Below, in pieces: positions 27,122-37,480 of a stretch of DNA of 64,000 nt (its first letter is position 1; each line of letters begins with the position of its first letter). A program made the translations under genes and the position numbers. The DNA is from Thalassotalea_E sp964620605 (GTDB lineage: Bacteria; Pseudomonadota; Gammaproteobacteria; Enterobacterales; Alteromonadaceae): assembly GCA_964620605.1 (NCBI GenBank), contig CAZUHQ010000005.1, positions 19,663-83,662 of the forward strand, given 5' to 3'. Below the pieces are notes generated by a model. It saw only the letters and a program-made list of their open reading frames with translations, was not told the origin of the DNA and searched no databases.

Positions 27122-28282
27122 TTAAGCGTCGCGTGGCAAGCCTTTTTCAATCGAGCGGATTAAGCGACCCGATAACCGTTGATTGACATCCGTGATTGCA
27201 ATGGTTTGTTCTGTTTGCTGTTTTTTGAACTGTTGCTGCTTGATAGCCCAGTCAATATGCTCGGTGACCATGGGGCTGGCTGAAGGTAACTTTTCAGATA
27301 ATGCATCGATAATTGTTTGATCGTATTGTGCGTTACCTAAAGCAACGGCAATATTTCGTTGCCAACAATCGAAACCGATACGGCGAATTGGCGAACCTTC
27401 GGTTTTTGTGAGAAATTGCTGTTCATTCCAGGAAAAAATTGTCAGTAAATCAATATTATCTAGTTGCTGTCTCGGCTGGAAGTCTTGCTCTACAGTTAAT
27501 TGCGCGTATTGATTCCATGGGCAAATCAGTTGGCAGTCATCACAGCCATAAATTCTGTTACCGATCAGCGGTCTGAACTGTTCGGGAATTGCCCCCCTTA
27601 ATTCTATGGTTAAATAAGAAATGCAGCGTCTGGCATCAACGACATAAGGGGCAACAATTGCCTGGGTTGGACAAATTTTAATACAGGCAACACAAGAGCC
27701 ACATTGCTCACTTGTCTTCTGGCTTACCGGCAGAGGAATATTGACCAGCAATTCTCCGAGAAAAAACCATGAGCCCGCTTCTTGATTGATCAATAAGCTG
27801 TGTTTACCAACCCAGCCTAGTCCTGCTTTTTCCGCCAATGGCCGTTCCAGTATCGGCGCCGAATCAACAAATGGCCGATAGTTAAATTGCTGGCAGTATG
27901 CGTTAATTTTTTCTCCTAACAGCTTTAGACGCTTGCGCATTAATTTATGATAATCACGACCTAACGCATAACGGCTGATATAGGCTTTGTCTTTATCTTT
28001 TAGGGTTTGCGCAAATCTCGCATCTTGAGGCAGGTAATCCATACGGACGCTGATCACCCGGATAGTCTCTGGGACTAATTCATCCGCTCTGGCGCGCATC
28101 AGGCCATGTTTGGCCATGTAATCCATATCACCGTGATATTGGTTGGCTAACCAGCTTTCTAATGCCTGTTCGTGCTTGGTTAGATCTATGTCACTAAACC
28201 CGACTTGAGAAAAGCCAAGTTCTTGTCCCCAGGACTTGATTTTTTCTGCTAATTCTAGATAGTTGATAGCTGAGGCTGTCAT
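27122..28282 (-). CDS. queG: Epoxyqueuosine reductase QueG
   Basis: A 386-residue cobalamin-dependent enzyme for the last step of queuosine synthesis in tRNA. Two 4Fe-4S ligand sets are visible: CGSCVACIKICP and CDDCQLICPW with a preceding C in RRCISY. The N-terminal region RYALGRDYHKLMRKRL is typical. It is divergent from nnr with only 16 bases between starts, as with yjeS/yjeF in E. coli. Confidence 0.95.
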   Translation of the reverse strand: MTASAINYLELAEKIKSWGQELGFSQVGFSDIDLTKHEQALESWLANQYHGDMDYMAKHGLMRARADELVPETIRVISVRMDYLPQDARFAQTLKDKDKAYISRYALGRDYHKLMRKRLKLLGEKINAYCQQFNYRPFVDSAPILERPLAEKAGLGWVGKHSLLINQEAGSWFFLGELLVNIPLPVSQKTSEQCGSCVACIKICPTQAIVAPYVVDARRCISYLTIELRGAIPEQFRPLIGNRIYGCDDCQLICPWNQYAQLTVEQDFQPRQQLDNIDLLTIFSWNEQQFLTKTEGSPIRRIGFDCWQRNIAVALGNAQYDQTIIDALSEKLPSASPMVTEHIDWAIKQQQFKKQQTEQTIAITDVNQRLSGRLIRSIEKGLPRDA

Positions 28283-28298
28283 TTAAGGTCGGATTTAT

Positions 28299-29861
28299 AT
28301 GCTAGTAACAAAACTGCTGGAAAGTTTACCACAAAGAGCCTATAACGCGACACAGGTATTGGAAAACGAAGCTCAAATCGCACAAACATTGCCGATTAGC
28401 ATGACGGCGTTAATGGAACAGGCGGGATTGGCGGTGTTTAACCTGCTTCGCTCTTGCTACCCTCGGTTATCCTCATTATTAGTGATTTCTGGTAAGGGCA
28501 ATAACGGTGGCGATGGTTTTGTCGTTGCTCGACTTGCAGCGGAACTCGGCATACAAGTTAGCGTTTATTTATGTTGCCAACCAGAGCAGCTTAAAGGAGA
28601 TGCCAAACTGGCATTTGAGCGTTTAGTTGGCGCTAATATCAGTATTATTTATCAAAATGAGTTAACGATTAGTCGCGACTTTTTAGCAGAGCATCAATTC
28701 CAGCTGATTATTGATGCTATTTTCGGTATAGGTTTCAAGGGGCAATTACCGCAAGATATTGCTGAATTAGTGACCGCAGTGAACGACAGTGGCATTGACG
28801 TTTTAAGTGTTGACTTGCCTTCAGGGCTCAATGCGAGCACAGGTTCAGTGACTAATAATGCCATTATTGCCCAGCACACGGTAACTTTTATTGCCATTAA
28901 ACAAGGATTATTGACCGGTCAGGCAGCACATTATTGCGGTGAGCTTCATTTTGCTGGCTTAGGGCTAGCGGATAATTTTCAGCTGGCAGTTGATTCTGAT
29001 ATTTACTTGCAAGGCGGCTTAAATCAATCCCCGAATCATTTACCTAAGCTGCCAGTTCGTAGCGCCGTCAGTCATAAAGGGCATATTGGTCAATTACTGA
29101 CTGTTGGCGGCGGTCAGGGGATGCCAGGGGCAATTCGCTTAGCCAGTGAGGCGGCATTAAGAGCCGGAGCGGCGTTAGTCGCAGTTTGTTGCTATCCCGA
29201 CAATATTGCTATGGTGTTTAATGGTCGTCCTGAGCTGATGTTAGCCCATAGTGAAAGCTGCCGGCTGGCTGAACTGGCGGCGTTTCAAAAGGCCAAGTTA
29301 CTATTATGTGGTCCAGGGCTTGGTCAGGATCAGTGGGCGCAACAGCATTTTCAGCAAGTCATGGCATCTGATAAGCCCTGTGTTTTAGACGCAGATGCTT
29401 TGCGTTTGCTTGCACAATCACCACTAAATAAAGCAAACTGGGTATTGACGCCGCATCCGGGAGAAGCAGCTGTCTTATTAGGTTGTAGTGTTGTCGAAGT
29501 GGAGCAAGATCGTTTTGCTGCGGTTAGGCAAATCGCCCAACAATACGGTGGTATTTGTGTGTTAAAAGGAGCGGGTAGTTTAATTTGTGATGGTCAGGTT
29601 GTCTGGGTCAACACTAGTGGAAATTCCGGCATGGCTTCTGGTGGCATGGGAGATGTTTTATCGGGTATAATCGCCGCTTTGTTGATGCAAATGCCAAATA
29701 GTATTGATGCAGTCAGGTTAGCCGTTTATTTGCATGGTCTGGCTGCCGATAAGGTTGCACAGCAAACGGGAAAAATCGGCATGTTGGCCAGTGATTTATT
29801 TCTTTTTATCCAGCAACTATTAAATCAGGAAACAAAAGTGAATGACCACATCAGTAAATAA
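28299..29861 (+). CDS. nnr: Bifunctional NAD(P)H-hydrate epimerase / ADP-dependent dehydratase
   Basis: A 520-residue metabolite-repair enzyme. The N-terminal YjeF epimerase domain (about 1-230) has GKGNNGGDGFVVAR. The C-terminal YjeF/ribokinase-like dehydratase (about 245-505) has VGGGQGMPGA, GPGLGQD and the catalytic loop SGGMGDVLSG. It repairs hydrated NADH and NADPH. Its 3' end overlaps tsaE by 20 bases, starting the run nnr-tsaE-amiB-mutL-miaA-hfq. Confidence 0.95.
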   Translation: MLVTKLLESLPQRAYNATQVLENEAQIAQTLPISMTALMEQAGLAVFNLLRSCYPRLSSLLVISGKGNNGGDGFVVARLAAELGIQVSVYLCCQPEQLKGDAKLAFERLVGANISIIYQNELTISRDFLAEHQFQLIIDAIFGIGFKGQLPQDIAELVTAVNDSGIDVLSVDLPSGLNASTGSVTNNAIIAQHTVTFIAIKQGLLTGQAAHYCGELHFAGLGLADNFQLAVDSDIYLQGGLNQSPNHLPKLPVRSAVSHKGHIGQLLTVGGGQGMPGAIRLASEAALRAGAALVAVCCYPDNIAMVFNGRPELMLAHSESCRLAELAAFQKAKLLLCGPGLGQDQWAQQHFQQVMASDKPCVLDADALRLLAQSPLNKANWVLTPHPGEAAVLLGCSVVEVEQDRFAAVRQIAQQYGGICVLKGAGSLICDGQVVWVNTSGNSGMASGGMGDVLSGIIAALLMQMPNSIDAVRLAVYLHGLAADKVAQQTGKIGMLASDLFLFIQQLLNQETKVNDHISK

Positions 29862-30357
29862 AGGTGACGAGCTAGCTTCAAACCTAAGTTACCAGCTACA
29901 ACTGGCAGATGAGCAGGCAATGGTGGCATTTGGACAGCGTATGGCTGACGCGGTAAAATCAGAACTTAATTGTGGTATTGTGGTCTACTTGAACGGAGAA
30001 CTCGGCGCCGGTAAAACAACGTTAACCCGAGGCTTTGTTCAGGGCATGGGACATAAAGGCAATGTTAAAAGCCCTACTTATACCCTGGTTGAGCCGTATG
30101 AACTTGAAAACTGGCTGGTTTACCATTTTGATTTATATCGATTAGCAGATCCCGAAGAGTTGGAATTTATCGGTATCAGAGAGTATTTTCGGGACAATTG
30201 TTGCTGTTTTATTGAATGGCCTGAAAAAGGAACTGGCCTGTTGGCAAATGCCGACGTTAGCATTAACATTTGCTATCAGGGCGAAGGGCGTAGCGTCGAG
30301 CTTAGTGCACATAGCCAATTAGGAAAACAACTATTGCAAGCGTTAAAATCACCATAG
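29842..30357 (+). CDS. tsaE: tRNA threonylcarbamoyladenosine ATPase TsaE
   Basis: A 171-residue P-loop protein of the t6A37 tRNA modification complex (with TsaB, TsaD). Walker A is GELGAGKTTLTRGF. The family motifs KSPTYTLVEPY, HFDLYRL and FIEWPEKG follow in order. It is slightly longer than E. coli TsaE because of its N-terminus, which overlaps the nnr end. Confidence 0.95.
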   Translation: MTTSVNKGDELASNLSYQLQLADEQAMVAFGQRMADAVKSELNCGIVVYLNGELGAGKTTLTRGFVQGMGHKGNVKSPTYTLVEPYELENWLVYHFDLYRLADPEELEFIGIREYFRDNCCCFIEWPEKGTGLLANADVSINICYQGEGRSVELSAHSQLGKQLLQALKSP

Positions 30358-30379
30358 AATTAATAAGAGGTTGGGTTCA

Positions 30380-31702
30380 ATGATATGGGGCGTTATTAAG
30401 CAAGTGTTACTATCAGTGGTGTTTACCATGCTGATGGTAAACACTTACTGCTATGCCGGTAGTAATAGCATAGATGGTATTCGTGTCTGGCCTGCCCCGG
30501 AAAATACCCGAGTGGTGTTTGATCTAAAAGGTACCCCTGACTATAGCTACTTTCAGCTGTCATCTCCTAATCGTTTAGTGATTGACTTTAACAGCACAGA
30601 AAATATGGTGGCATTGACTGAGCTGGCAAAAAAAGATCAACGTATTCTAAAAATTAGAAAATCCAAACCGAAAACCAAAGCAGGTACTCGTCTGGTGCTG
30701 GAGTTAAAGGAGAAATTTAATTTAAATATTTTTCCTTTGGCACCTGCCGGTCAATATGGTAATCGACTGGTGGTTGATTTATTCGATCAAAACCGGGTAG
30801 TGCAAAGTGTTACTAAACTGCCGAGCAATAACCGGGATATTATTATCGGTATCGATGCTGGACATGGTGGTGAAGATCCCGGTTCTATCGGTGGTCGTGG
30901 CAACTATGAAAAACGGGTGACGTTGGCGATTGCAAAAAAACTGCAAAAGCTCTTGAACGCGGAAAAAGGTTTAAAGGCGGCAATGATCCGTACCGGGGAT
31001 TATTATATTACCGTTGGCCGTCGTAGTCAGATCGCCCGCAAGAAACAGGTAGATTTATTAATATCGATTCATGCAGATGCGTTTCGTACGCCACAGCCAA
31101 GTGGGGCATCGGTTTGGGTGGTTTCTAACCGCCGGGTAGAAAGTGAACTGGCAAAGTGGCTTGCTAATCGGGAGAAAAACTCCGAGTTGCTCGGTGGTGG
31201 GGGTGGGGTGATTAAAACCACCAGAGATGATAATTTGGCAAAAACCCTGGCAGATATGAGTAAAGAACATTCGCTCGATGTCAGTATCAGTATGGCAAAT
31301 AGCGTACTTCGCCAGTTAAAAAGGATCACTAAGCTTCATAAAAAATCGCCACAACACGGTAATTTCGGTGTGCTGAAATCATCAGATATTCCGTCGATAT
31401 TAGTGGAAACCGGTTTTATTTCTAATTATCAGGAAGAGAAAAACCTCACTTCTTCCAGCCATCAGCAAAAATTAGCCAATGCAATTTTCAATGGTGTTAA
31501 GAAACATTTTATCGATCAGCCACCAATGGGAACTTATTATGCGTCAATCGGTTATCGCAAGCACAGAGTCTCGCGAGGTGAATCGCTATCTGTGGTTGCC
31601 GAACGTTATAAGGTTTCGGTCGGGCAATTAAAATCAGTCAATAACTTGAAATCGAACGTTGTTCGCATTGGCCAAACCCTGAAGATCCCAAGAGCAGAAT
31701 AA
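30380..31702 (+). CDS. amiB: N-acetylmuramoyl-L-alanine amidase AmiB
   Basis: A 440-residue periplasmic amidase: signal peptide (about 1-27), AMIN domain (about 30-130), zinc Amidase_3 domain (about 155-380), and a C-terminal LysM repeat (VSRGESLSVVAERYKVS). Zinc and catalytic residues are visible in IDAGHGGEDPGSIG, YEKRVTL, SIHADAF and VETGFIS. It cuts stem peptides from glycan strands at the septum and is activated by EnvC, whose gene is at 4498. ATG at 30380 follows AAGAGG; TTG at 30371 is less likely. The place between tsaE and mutL is conserved. Confidence 0.93.
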   Translation: MIWGVIKQVLLSVVFTMLMVNTYCYAGSNSIDGIRVWPAPENTRVVFDLKGTPDYSYFQLSSPNRLVIDFNSTENMVALTELAKKDQRILKIRKSKPKTKAGTRLVLELKEKFNLNIFPLAPAGQYGNRLVVDLFDQNRVVQSVTKLPSNNRDIIIGIDAGHGGEDPGSIGGRGNYEKRVTLAIAKKLQKLLNAEKGLKAAMIRTGDYYITVGRRSQIARKKQVDLLISIHADAFRTPQPSGASVWVVSNRRVESELAKWLANREKNSELLGGGGGVIKTTRDDNLAKTLADMSKEHSLDVSISMANSVLRQLKRITKLHKKSPQHGNFGVLKSSDIPSILVETGFISNYQEEKNLTSSSHQQKLANAIFNGVKKHFIDQPPMGTYYASIGYRKHRVSRGESLSVVAERYKVSVGQLKSVNNLKSNVVRIGQTLKIPRAE

Positions 31703-31720
31703 GGTTAACTATCCTAACTA

Positions 31721-33580
31721 ATGACCATAGAAATATTACCGGCTCGTCTTGCTAACCAGATTGCCGCTGGAGAAGTCGTTGAGCGTCCCGCTTCAGTAGT
31801 TAAGGAGCTGGTTGAAAATAGCCTGGATGCTGGCGCGACAATAATTAAAATTGATATTGAAAAAGGCGGCGCTAAGCGCATTCGTATTAGTGATAATGGC
31901 TGTGGCATAGTTAAAGATGAGCTAACCTTGGCATTAAGCCGTCACGCCACCAGTAAAATCAAAAACCTCACCGACCTCGAAGGAATTTGCTCATTAGGGT
32001 TTCGTGGTGAAGCGCTGGCCAGTATCAGTTCAGTGGCGCGGTTAACTTTAACCTCGAAACCTGTCGACCAGGAGAATGCTTGGCAGGCCAGTGCCGAGGG
32101 ACGGGAAATGGCAGTGACTATTCAGCCTGCGGCTCATGGCGATGGCACGACTATCGATGTTGTGGACTTATTTTTTAATACCCCGGCACGGCGCAAGTTT
32201 TTACGCACTGAAAAAACTGAATTTAGCCATATCGAAGAAGTGATCAAGCGCATAGCGCTAGCACGTTTTGACGTTGCTTTTACTTTAACTCATAACCATA
32301 AAGTCATCCGTCAATATCGGGTAGCTAACACAGAAGCGCAAAAAGCTAAACGGGTTGCTCAGGTTTGTGGCCAGGCATTTATCGATCACGCGATGAGTGT
32401 TGACTGTCAGCACGACGGTTTACATTTGTCTGGTTGGATTGCCGAGCCAAGTTTTAGCCGTAGTCACAATGATCTCTGTTACAGTTATGTCAATGGCCGA
32501 ATGATGCGGGATAAACTGATTAATCACGCGATTCGCCAGTCATATCAAGAAATGTTAGCAAGTGACAGTTACCCGGCATTTGTCTTGTTTTTAACGCTTG
32601 ATGCCAGAGAAGTGGATGTCAATGTCCATCCAGCGAAACACGAAGTGCGCTTTCATCAAGGGCGTTATGTCCATGATTTTATTTATTCTGTTTGTCATCA
32701 GGCATTAGTGCAGCCGTTAGCAATTAATCAAACCAGCCCGAGCTCTGAATTATCAGCTGTTATGGAAAATAAGCAAGCGCAGCAACAGGCATTCGAACAG
32801 GCTTATCAGCACAGCCGAGAATACGTCACAGAACTGGCATCCAGTGATAATGCCTATAGCGTTAAGCAACCTGCAATACAATATAATAGCTATCAAAAAA
32901 CAGCTGTTTCTTCGGTTGCCAGTCAGGCTTATCAAAATTTGATGACACCGCATACTAATGCGCTATCAAATGAAAAACCAGTGCCTGAGCAATATCAAAG
33001 CGAAAATCTAGCTCGGCAGCAGAGTTTGCATTTTGTTGCTCCGCATTATGCGCTGTATTTTGCTGACCAGCAGCCGAGGTTGTTGGCGCTACGAACATTG
33101 GAGCGGATTGTTCACCAGAAAAATATTGCCAAACAGTGGGCTGATGGCTTAACCAGTCAGCCACTATTGCTGCCGGTAAAGTTATCCTTGTCAGCTGAAG
33201 AAATTGAATTTATTGAACGTTTTAGTGAGCGTTTTAACCAGTTAGGGATAGCGGTACAAGTGCTGGATAACACGTCGTTACAAATTCGTCAGTTCCCGGC
33301 GTTACTGAGAAATCAGGATGTCAGCGCCAGTTTTAACAAATTATCTCAGAGCTTAAAAGCATCTGCAGCTGGGCAAACAGAATTAACGGACAAGGATTGG
33401 CAGCTTGCACTGGCTGAGGTCATGAGTTCGGCTGCTAGTGCTGACGATTCTTTCAATGAACAAAAAATGGTTGAAGTGTATCGCCAATTGTTGACGCTCG
33501 AAGGCGAGCAAATTAATCAACAATTGCTCTTGAATTCAGTTGCTATTGACCTTACATCAGCAATACAAGCATTAGGCTGA
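31721..33580 (+). CDS. mutL: DNA mismatch repair protein MutL
   Basis: A 619-residue GHKL ATPase. N-terminal motifs are QIAAGEVVERP, ENSLDAGA, DNGCGI and GFRGEALASI. A variable Gln-rich linker (about 340-430) precedes the C-terminal dimerisation domain. The DQHAx2Ex4E endonuclease motif is absent, as expected in species that use MutH. It couples MutS recognition to strand incision. miaA starts six bases after the stop. Confidence 0.96.
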   Translation: MTIEILPARLANQIAAGEVVERPASVVKELVENSLDAGATIIKIDIEKGGAKRIRISDNGCGIVKDELTLALSRHATSKIKNLTDLEGICSLGFRGEALASISSVARLTLTSKPVDQENAWQASAEGREMAVTIQPAAHGDGTTIDVVDLFFNTPARRKFLRTEKTEFSHIEEVIKRIALARFDVAFTLTHNHKVIRQYRVANTEAQKAKRVAQVCGQAFIDHAMSVDCQHDGLHLSGWIAEPSFSRSHNDLCYSYVNGRMMRDKLINHAIRQSYQEMLASDSYPAFVLFLTLDAREVDVNVHPAKHEVRFHQGRYVHDFIYSVCHQALVQPLAINQTSPSSELSAVMENKQAQQQAFEQAYQHSREYVTELASSDNAYSVKQPAIQYNSYQKTAVSSVASQAYQNLMTPHTNALSNEKPVPEQYQSENLARQQSLHFVAPHYALYFADQQPRLLALRTLERIVHQKNIAKQWADGLTSQPLLLPVKLSLSAEEIEFIERFSERFNQLGIAVQVLDNTSLQIRQFPALLRNQDVSASFNKLSQSLKASAAGQTELTDKDWQLALAEVMSSAASADDSFNEQKMVEVYRQLLTLEGEQINQQLLLNSVAIDLTSAIQALG

Positions 33581-33586
33581 GCAACT

Positions 33587-34534
33587 ATGTCACCTCTGAA
33601 TTCACAACCTGCTAAGCAAGCTCCGGTTATTTGTTTAATGGGGCCAACCGCATCAGGTAAAACTGCGTTAGCCTTTGAGCTGGCAGATGCCTTGCCTTGT
33701 GACATTATTAGTGTTGACTCTGCCCTTGTATACCGTGATATGGATATAGGTACGGCCAAGCCAACGGCCGAGGAATTAGCGAAATATCCACATCGTTTGA
33801 TCGATATCCGCGATGCTAGCGAGAGTTATTCGGCAGCGGAGTTTTGCCAAGATGCGCTGGCTGAAATTGCGAATATTCGTGCTCAGGGCCGGATACCGCT
33901 TTTGGTGGGTGGCACCATGATGTATTTTAAAAGCCTGATCGACGGGATTTCACCACTGCCAGCTGCGGATGAAAATATACGCAGGGAAATAGAAAAAGAA
34001 GCAAAAGACAAAGGTTGGGAATATTTGCATCAGCAATTAGCTGAAGTAGATCCGCAATCAGGAGAGCGTATTCACCCTAATGATCCACAACGTATTACCC
34101 GTGCGTTAGAAGTTTATCGTCTCACGGGTAAAACTTTATCACAATTAACCGAGATAAAAGGTGATAAGCTAACTGGTGATGTGTTGCAATTTGCGATAGC
34201 ACCCAAAGAGCGGGCGGATTTGCATCAGCGTATTGCGTTAAGATACGAACAAATGATTGAGCAAGACTTTGAAACTGAAGTTAAAAAATTGATTGAACGT
34301 CAAGACTTGCATCAGGATTTGCCTTCAATCCGCTGCGTTGGTTACCGGCAAATGTGGCAATATTTGCATAATGAATATGATCATAAAGAAATGATTTTTC
34401 GGGGAATTTGCGCCACCAGACAGCTCGCTAAACGTCAGTTAACCTGGTTGCGTAATTGGCCAAATTTGCAATGGCTTGATATGGAAGATAAAAATAACTT
34501 GCAACTAATTTTAACCGCGGTAAGCAAACTTTAA
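33587..34534 (+). CDS. miaA: tRNA dimethylallyltransferase MiaA
   Basis: A 315-residue enzyme that prenylates A37 of tRNAs reading UNN codons. The P-loop is GPTASGKTALA; other motifs are SVDSALVYRDMDIGTAKP, VGGTMMYF and CVGYRQMW. It lies between mutL and hfq in the conserved order. Confidence 0.96.
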   Translation: MSPLNSQPAKQAPVICLMGPTASGKTALAFELADALPCDIISVDSALVYRDMDIGTAKPTAEELAKYPHRLIDIRDASESYSAAEFCQDALAEIANIRAQGRIPLLVGGTMMYFKSLIDGISPLPAADENIRREIEKEAKDKGWEYLHQQLAEVDPQSGERIHPNDPQRITRALEVYRLTGKTLSQLTEIKGDKLTGDVLQFAIAPKERADLHQRIALRYEQMIEQDFETEVKKLIERQDLHQDLPSIRCVGYRQMWQYLHNEYDHKEMIFRGICATRQLAKRQLTWLRNWPNLQWLDMEDKNNLQLILTAVSKL

Positions 34535-34668
34535 ACATTGATGTATAATTAGTTTTATTGGATAGTAAACAAAGAGTTTGTTTACTCTCACTATGAAAGA
34601 GCACCGTAAAATCACAGTTCATTTTTTGAACTATTTATTTTGACAACAATAACAAAAGGGGCCAAAGA

Positions 34669-34932
34669 ATGGCAAAGGGGCAATCGTTACAAGACCCATT
34701 TTTGAATGCTTTACGTCGTGATCGCATTCCAGTCGCAATTTATTTAGTTAATGGCATAAAACTACAAGGACAAGTAGAGTCGTTCGATCAGTTTGTGATA
34801 TTACTGAAGAATACTGTCAGTCAAATGGTGTATAAGCACGCTATTTCTACCGTAGTGCCGGCACGAGCAGTTAATACTGCACCTCAGCCAAATCAAGCCG
34901 GTTATAACCAATCTATGGATTCACAAGATTAA
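34669..34932 (+). CDS. hfq: RNA chaperone Hfq
   Basis: An 87-residue Sm-like hexameric RNA chaperone. Sm1 is visible as QDPFLNALRRDRIPVAIYLVNGIKLQG, here positions 8-34, and Sm2 as VYKHAISTVVP. It pairs small RNAs with mRNAs. The C-terminal tail is short. The ATG follows AAAGGGG-type purines. The 134-base gap from miaA leaves room for its own promoter. Confidence 0.97.
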   Translation: MAKGQSLQDPFLNALRRDRIPVAIYLVNGIKLQGQVESFDQFVILLKNTVSQMVYKHAISTVVPARAVNTAPQPNQAGYNQSMDSQD

Positions 34933-34965
34933 TGAAACAAACTGGTATTGTATGGAGTCGCTCAT

Positions 34966-36252
34966 TTGTTTGATCGCTATCAGGCAGGTGAGCAGGCGAT
35001 ACTTGTTCATATAGATTTTCCCGATGAAAATGCCCGAGAGGATTTACAAGAATTTGAAATGCTTGTAGATTCTGCGGGTATTGCATCGTTAACAGTTATT
35101 ACTGGAAAGCGTAATACCCCGCATAGCAAATATTTTGTTGGTAGTGGTAAGGCGCAAGAGATTGCCGAAGCTGTTAATTTGTATGATGCCAACGTTATAT
35201 TGTTTAATCACAGCCTTTCACCGTCACAAGAAAAAAATATTGAAGCTTTGTGTCAGTGCAGGGTAGTTGACCGCACGACATTAATTCTCGATATTTTTGC
35301 CCAACGCGCCCGAACTCATGAAGGTAAGTTGCAGGTTGAGCTCGCACAGCTTAAGCATATCAGCACTCGTTTGATCCGAGGTTGGACTCATTTGGAACGG
35401 CAAAAAGGCGGCATTGGTCTGCGTGGTCCGGGTGAAACCCAGCTTGAAACCGATAGGCGATTATTGCGCGAGCGGATGATCAGTATTCGTAAGCGCCTTG
35501 AAAAAGTGGAAAAACAGCGTCAGCAGGGGCGTCGTGCGAGAAATCGTGCGGAAATACCAACGGTTTCCCTGGTTGGTTATACCAATGCTGGCAAATCAAC
35601 CTTATTTAATCGTATTACCGAAGCAGATGTGTATGCTGCGGATCAGTTATTTGCCACCTTAGATCCGACTTTGCGAAGAATTGAAATAGAGGATGTTGGT
35701 CGAGCAATTCTCGCTGACACTGTTGGCTTTATTCGTCATCTCCCTCATGATCTCGTTGCAGCATTTAAAGCAACATTAACCGAAACCCGAGAGGCGGAAT
35801 TGTTATTACATGTCGTCGATATAGCGGATGACAGGCGTAGTGAAAATATTGACCAAGTACAAGAAGTGTTACAAGAAATTGAAGCGAATGAAGTGCCTCA
35901 ATTAATAGTGTGTAATAAAATTGATTGTTTGGAAGATATCGAACCGCGGATTGACCGTGATGAATCTGGTTTGCCGACTAAAGTATGGCTATCTGCGCAG
36001 CAAGGGATCGGCATAGAATTATTATTTCAGGCACTAACTGAACGTTTAGGCAAACAGATAGTTAAGCATAGCCTGCGTATTCCGCCAAATCACGGCAAAT
36101 TGCGTGGTGCTTTATATCAGTTAAATTGCATAGCTGACGAACATTTTGATGAACAGGGCAACTGTTTGTTAAAAGTGAAATTGCCAATACGAGAATGGCA
36201 AAAATTTATTAAACAGGATAAAGCGTTAATACAAGGCTTTATTGAAAGTTAA
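34966..36252 (+). CDS. hflX: Ribosome-associated GTPase HflX
   Basis: A 428-residue GTPase that splits stalled or heat-damaged ribosomes. The N-terminal HflX domain has HSLSPSQEKNIEALC; GERGPGE-type signature is seen as GIGLRGPGETQLETDRR; G1 is GYTNAGKST and G3 is DTVGFIRHLP, with NKID as G4. I chose TTG at 34966, which gives MFDRYQAGEQA as in E. coli and follows GGAG by seven bases. The frame extends to TTG at 34948 without support. Confidence 0.94.
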   Translation: MFDRYQAGEQAILVHIDFPDENAREDLQEFEMLVDSAGIASLTVITGKRNTPHSKYFVGSGKAQEIAEAVNLYDANVILFNHSLSPSQEKNIEALCQCRVVDRTTLILDIFAQRARTHEGKLQVELAQLKHISTRLIRGWTHLERQKGGIGLRGPGETQLETDRRLLRERMISIRKRLEKVEKQRQQGRRARNRAEIPTVSLVGYTNAGKSTLFNRITEADVYAADQLFATLDPTLRRIEIEDVGRAILADTVGFIRHLPHDLVAAFKATLTETREAELLLHVVDIADDRRSENIDQVQEVLQEIEANEVPQLIVCNKIDCLEDIEPRIDRDESGLPTKVWLSAQQGIGIELLFQALTERLGKQIVKHSLRIPPNHGKLRGALYQLNCIADEHFDEQGNCLLKVKLPIREWQKFIKQDKALIQGFIES

Positions 36253-36328
36253 CAGACTGATATATTAGAGACAATATTGACTTATTATGTCAATTTTCCA
36301 ATTTTTAGTGTAGATAGCGGAGAGCATC

Positions 36329-37477
36329 ATGGCTTGGAATGAACCGGGGAAAGACGATAAAGATCCCTGGAAAAATAAAGGTGGCAATAACCAAGGGCCA
36401 CCGGATTTAGATGATTTATTAAAAGATTTAAGCAACAAGGTTGGCGGTATTTTTGGTGGTAAATCTTCCGGTGGCGGTAGCGGTAAAAGCTTTTCATCGA
36501 TCGGTATAGGGTTAATACTCGTCATTGCAATATTGGTTTATGTTTTTAGTGGTTTTTATACGGTAAAAGAAGCGGAAAAAGGCATAGTGCTACGCTTTGG
36601 CCAATATGCCGGTACGGTTGAACCTGGCTTGCGTTGGAAGTGGACCTTTGCCGAGCGCATTATCCCGGTCGATATTCAAACTACCCGTGATTTGCCGGCA
36701 GCCGGTTTTATGCTGACTCAAGATGAAAATGTCGTGCGTGTTGAAATGCAAATTCAGTATCGCGTCGTCGACCCTCGCAGTTACATCTTTAGCGTCACTA
36801 ATGCTGATGATAGTTTAAGCCAGTCTTTAGACAGTGCATTGCGTTATGTTGTTGGTCATGCGCGTATGGATGACATTTTAACCAGTGGTCGTGAGCAAGT
36901 TAGACAATCGGTATGGACTGAGTTAGAAAAAATCATCGAGCCTTATAATTTAGGTTTGATTATTGTCGACGTTAACTTTAAAGATGCCAGACCGCCAGAA
37001 GAAGTAAAAGATGCTTTTGATGATGCGATTGCCGCACAGGAAGACGAAGTGCGTTTTCTACGTGAAGCGGAAGCCTATGCCCGAGGCATCGAGCCAAGAG
37101 CGCGTGGTCGGGTGAAGCGTATGGAGCAGGAAGCATTAGCCTATAAAGAGCAAATCGTATTAGATGCCGAGGGTGAAGTTGCGCGTTTTGAAAAACTGTT
37201 ACCTGAATATCAGGCAGCACCAAAAGTGACCAGACAGCGCTTGTACTTATCGACGATGGAAAAAATCTACGGTAATACCAGTAAGGTGATGGTGGATGTT
37301 GAAGGCGGTAATAACATGATTTATTTACCACTTGATAAGATTATGCAGCAGCAGTCTCAAACACAGCGTATCTTACCTCAATCGGCTTCCAATGTTGGCG
37401 GTAACACTAATACCACCACAAGTACTGCACCATCAATTTCAGGTCGTTCAGACCGTTTTAGCGGCGGGAGAAATTAA
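36329..37477 (+). CDS. hflK: FtsH regulator HflK
   Basis: A 382-residue inner-membrane SPFH/band-7 protein. A Gly/Lys/Asp-rich N-tail precedes one membrane helix (about 57-78), then the SPFH domain (VKEAEKGIVLRFGQY) and a coiled coil with RFLREAEAYARG. It forms the HflKC cage around the FtsH protease. Ends three bases before hflC. Confidence 0.95.
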   Translation: MAWNEPGKDDKDPWKNKGGNNQGPPDLDDLLKDLSNKVGGIFGGKSSGGGSGKSFSSIGIGLILVIAILVYVFSGFYTVKEAEKGIVLRFGQYAGTVEPGLRWKWTFAERIIPVDIQTTRDLPAAGFMLTQDENVVRVEMQIQYRVVDPRSYIFSVTNADDSLSQSLDSALRYVVGHARMDDILTSGREQVRQSVWTELEKIIEPYNLGLIIVDVNFKDARPPEEVKDAFDDAIAAQEDEVRFLREAEAYARGIEPRARGRVKRMEQEALAYKEQIVLDAEGEVARFEKLLPEYQAAPKVTRQRLYLSTMEKIYGNTSKVMVDVEGGNNMIYLPLDKIMQQQSQTQRILPQSASNVGGNTNTTTSTAPSISGRSDRFSGGRN

Positions 37478-37480
37478 CGG

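Noticed and set aside
29842..29861. 20-base nnr/tsaE overlap as a frameshift or fusion
   Set aside because: Both proteins have complete domains and the overlap is a normal operon joint.
36978..37331. A 117-codon minus-strand frame inside hflK
   Set aside because: A shadow of the SPFH/coiled-coil coding region; composition is unlike a real protein.
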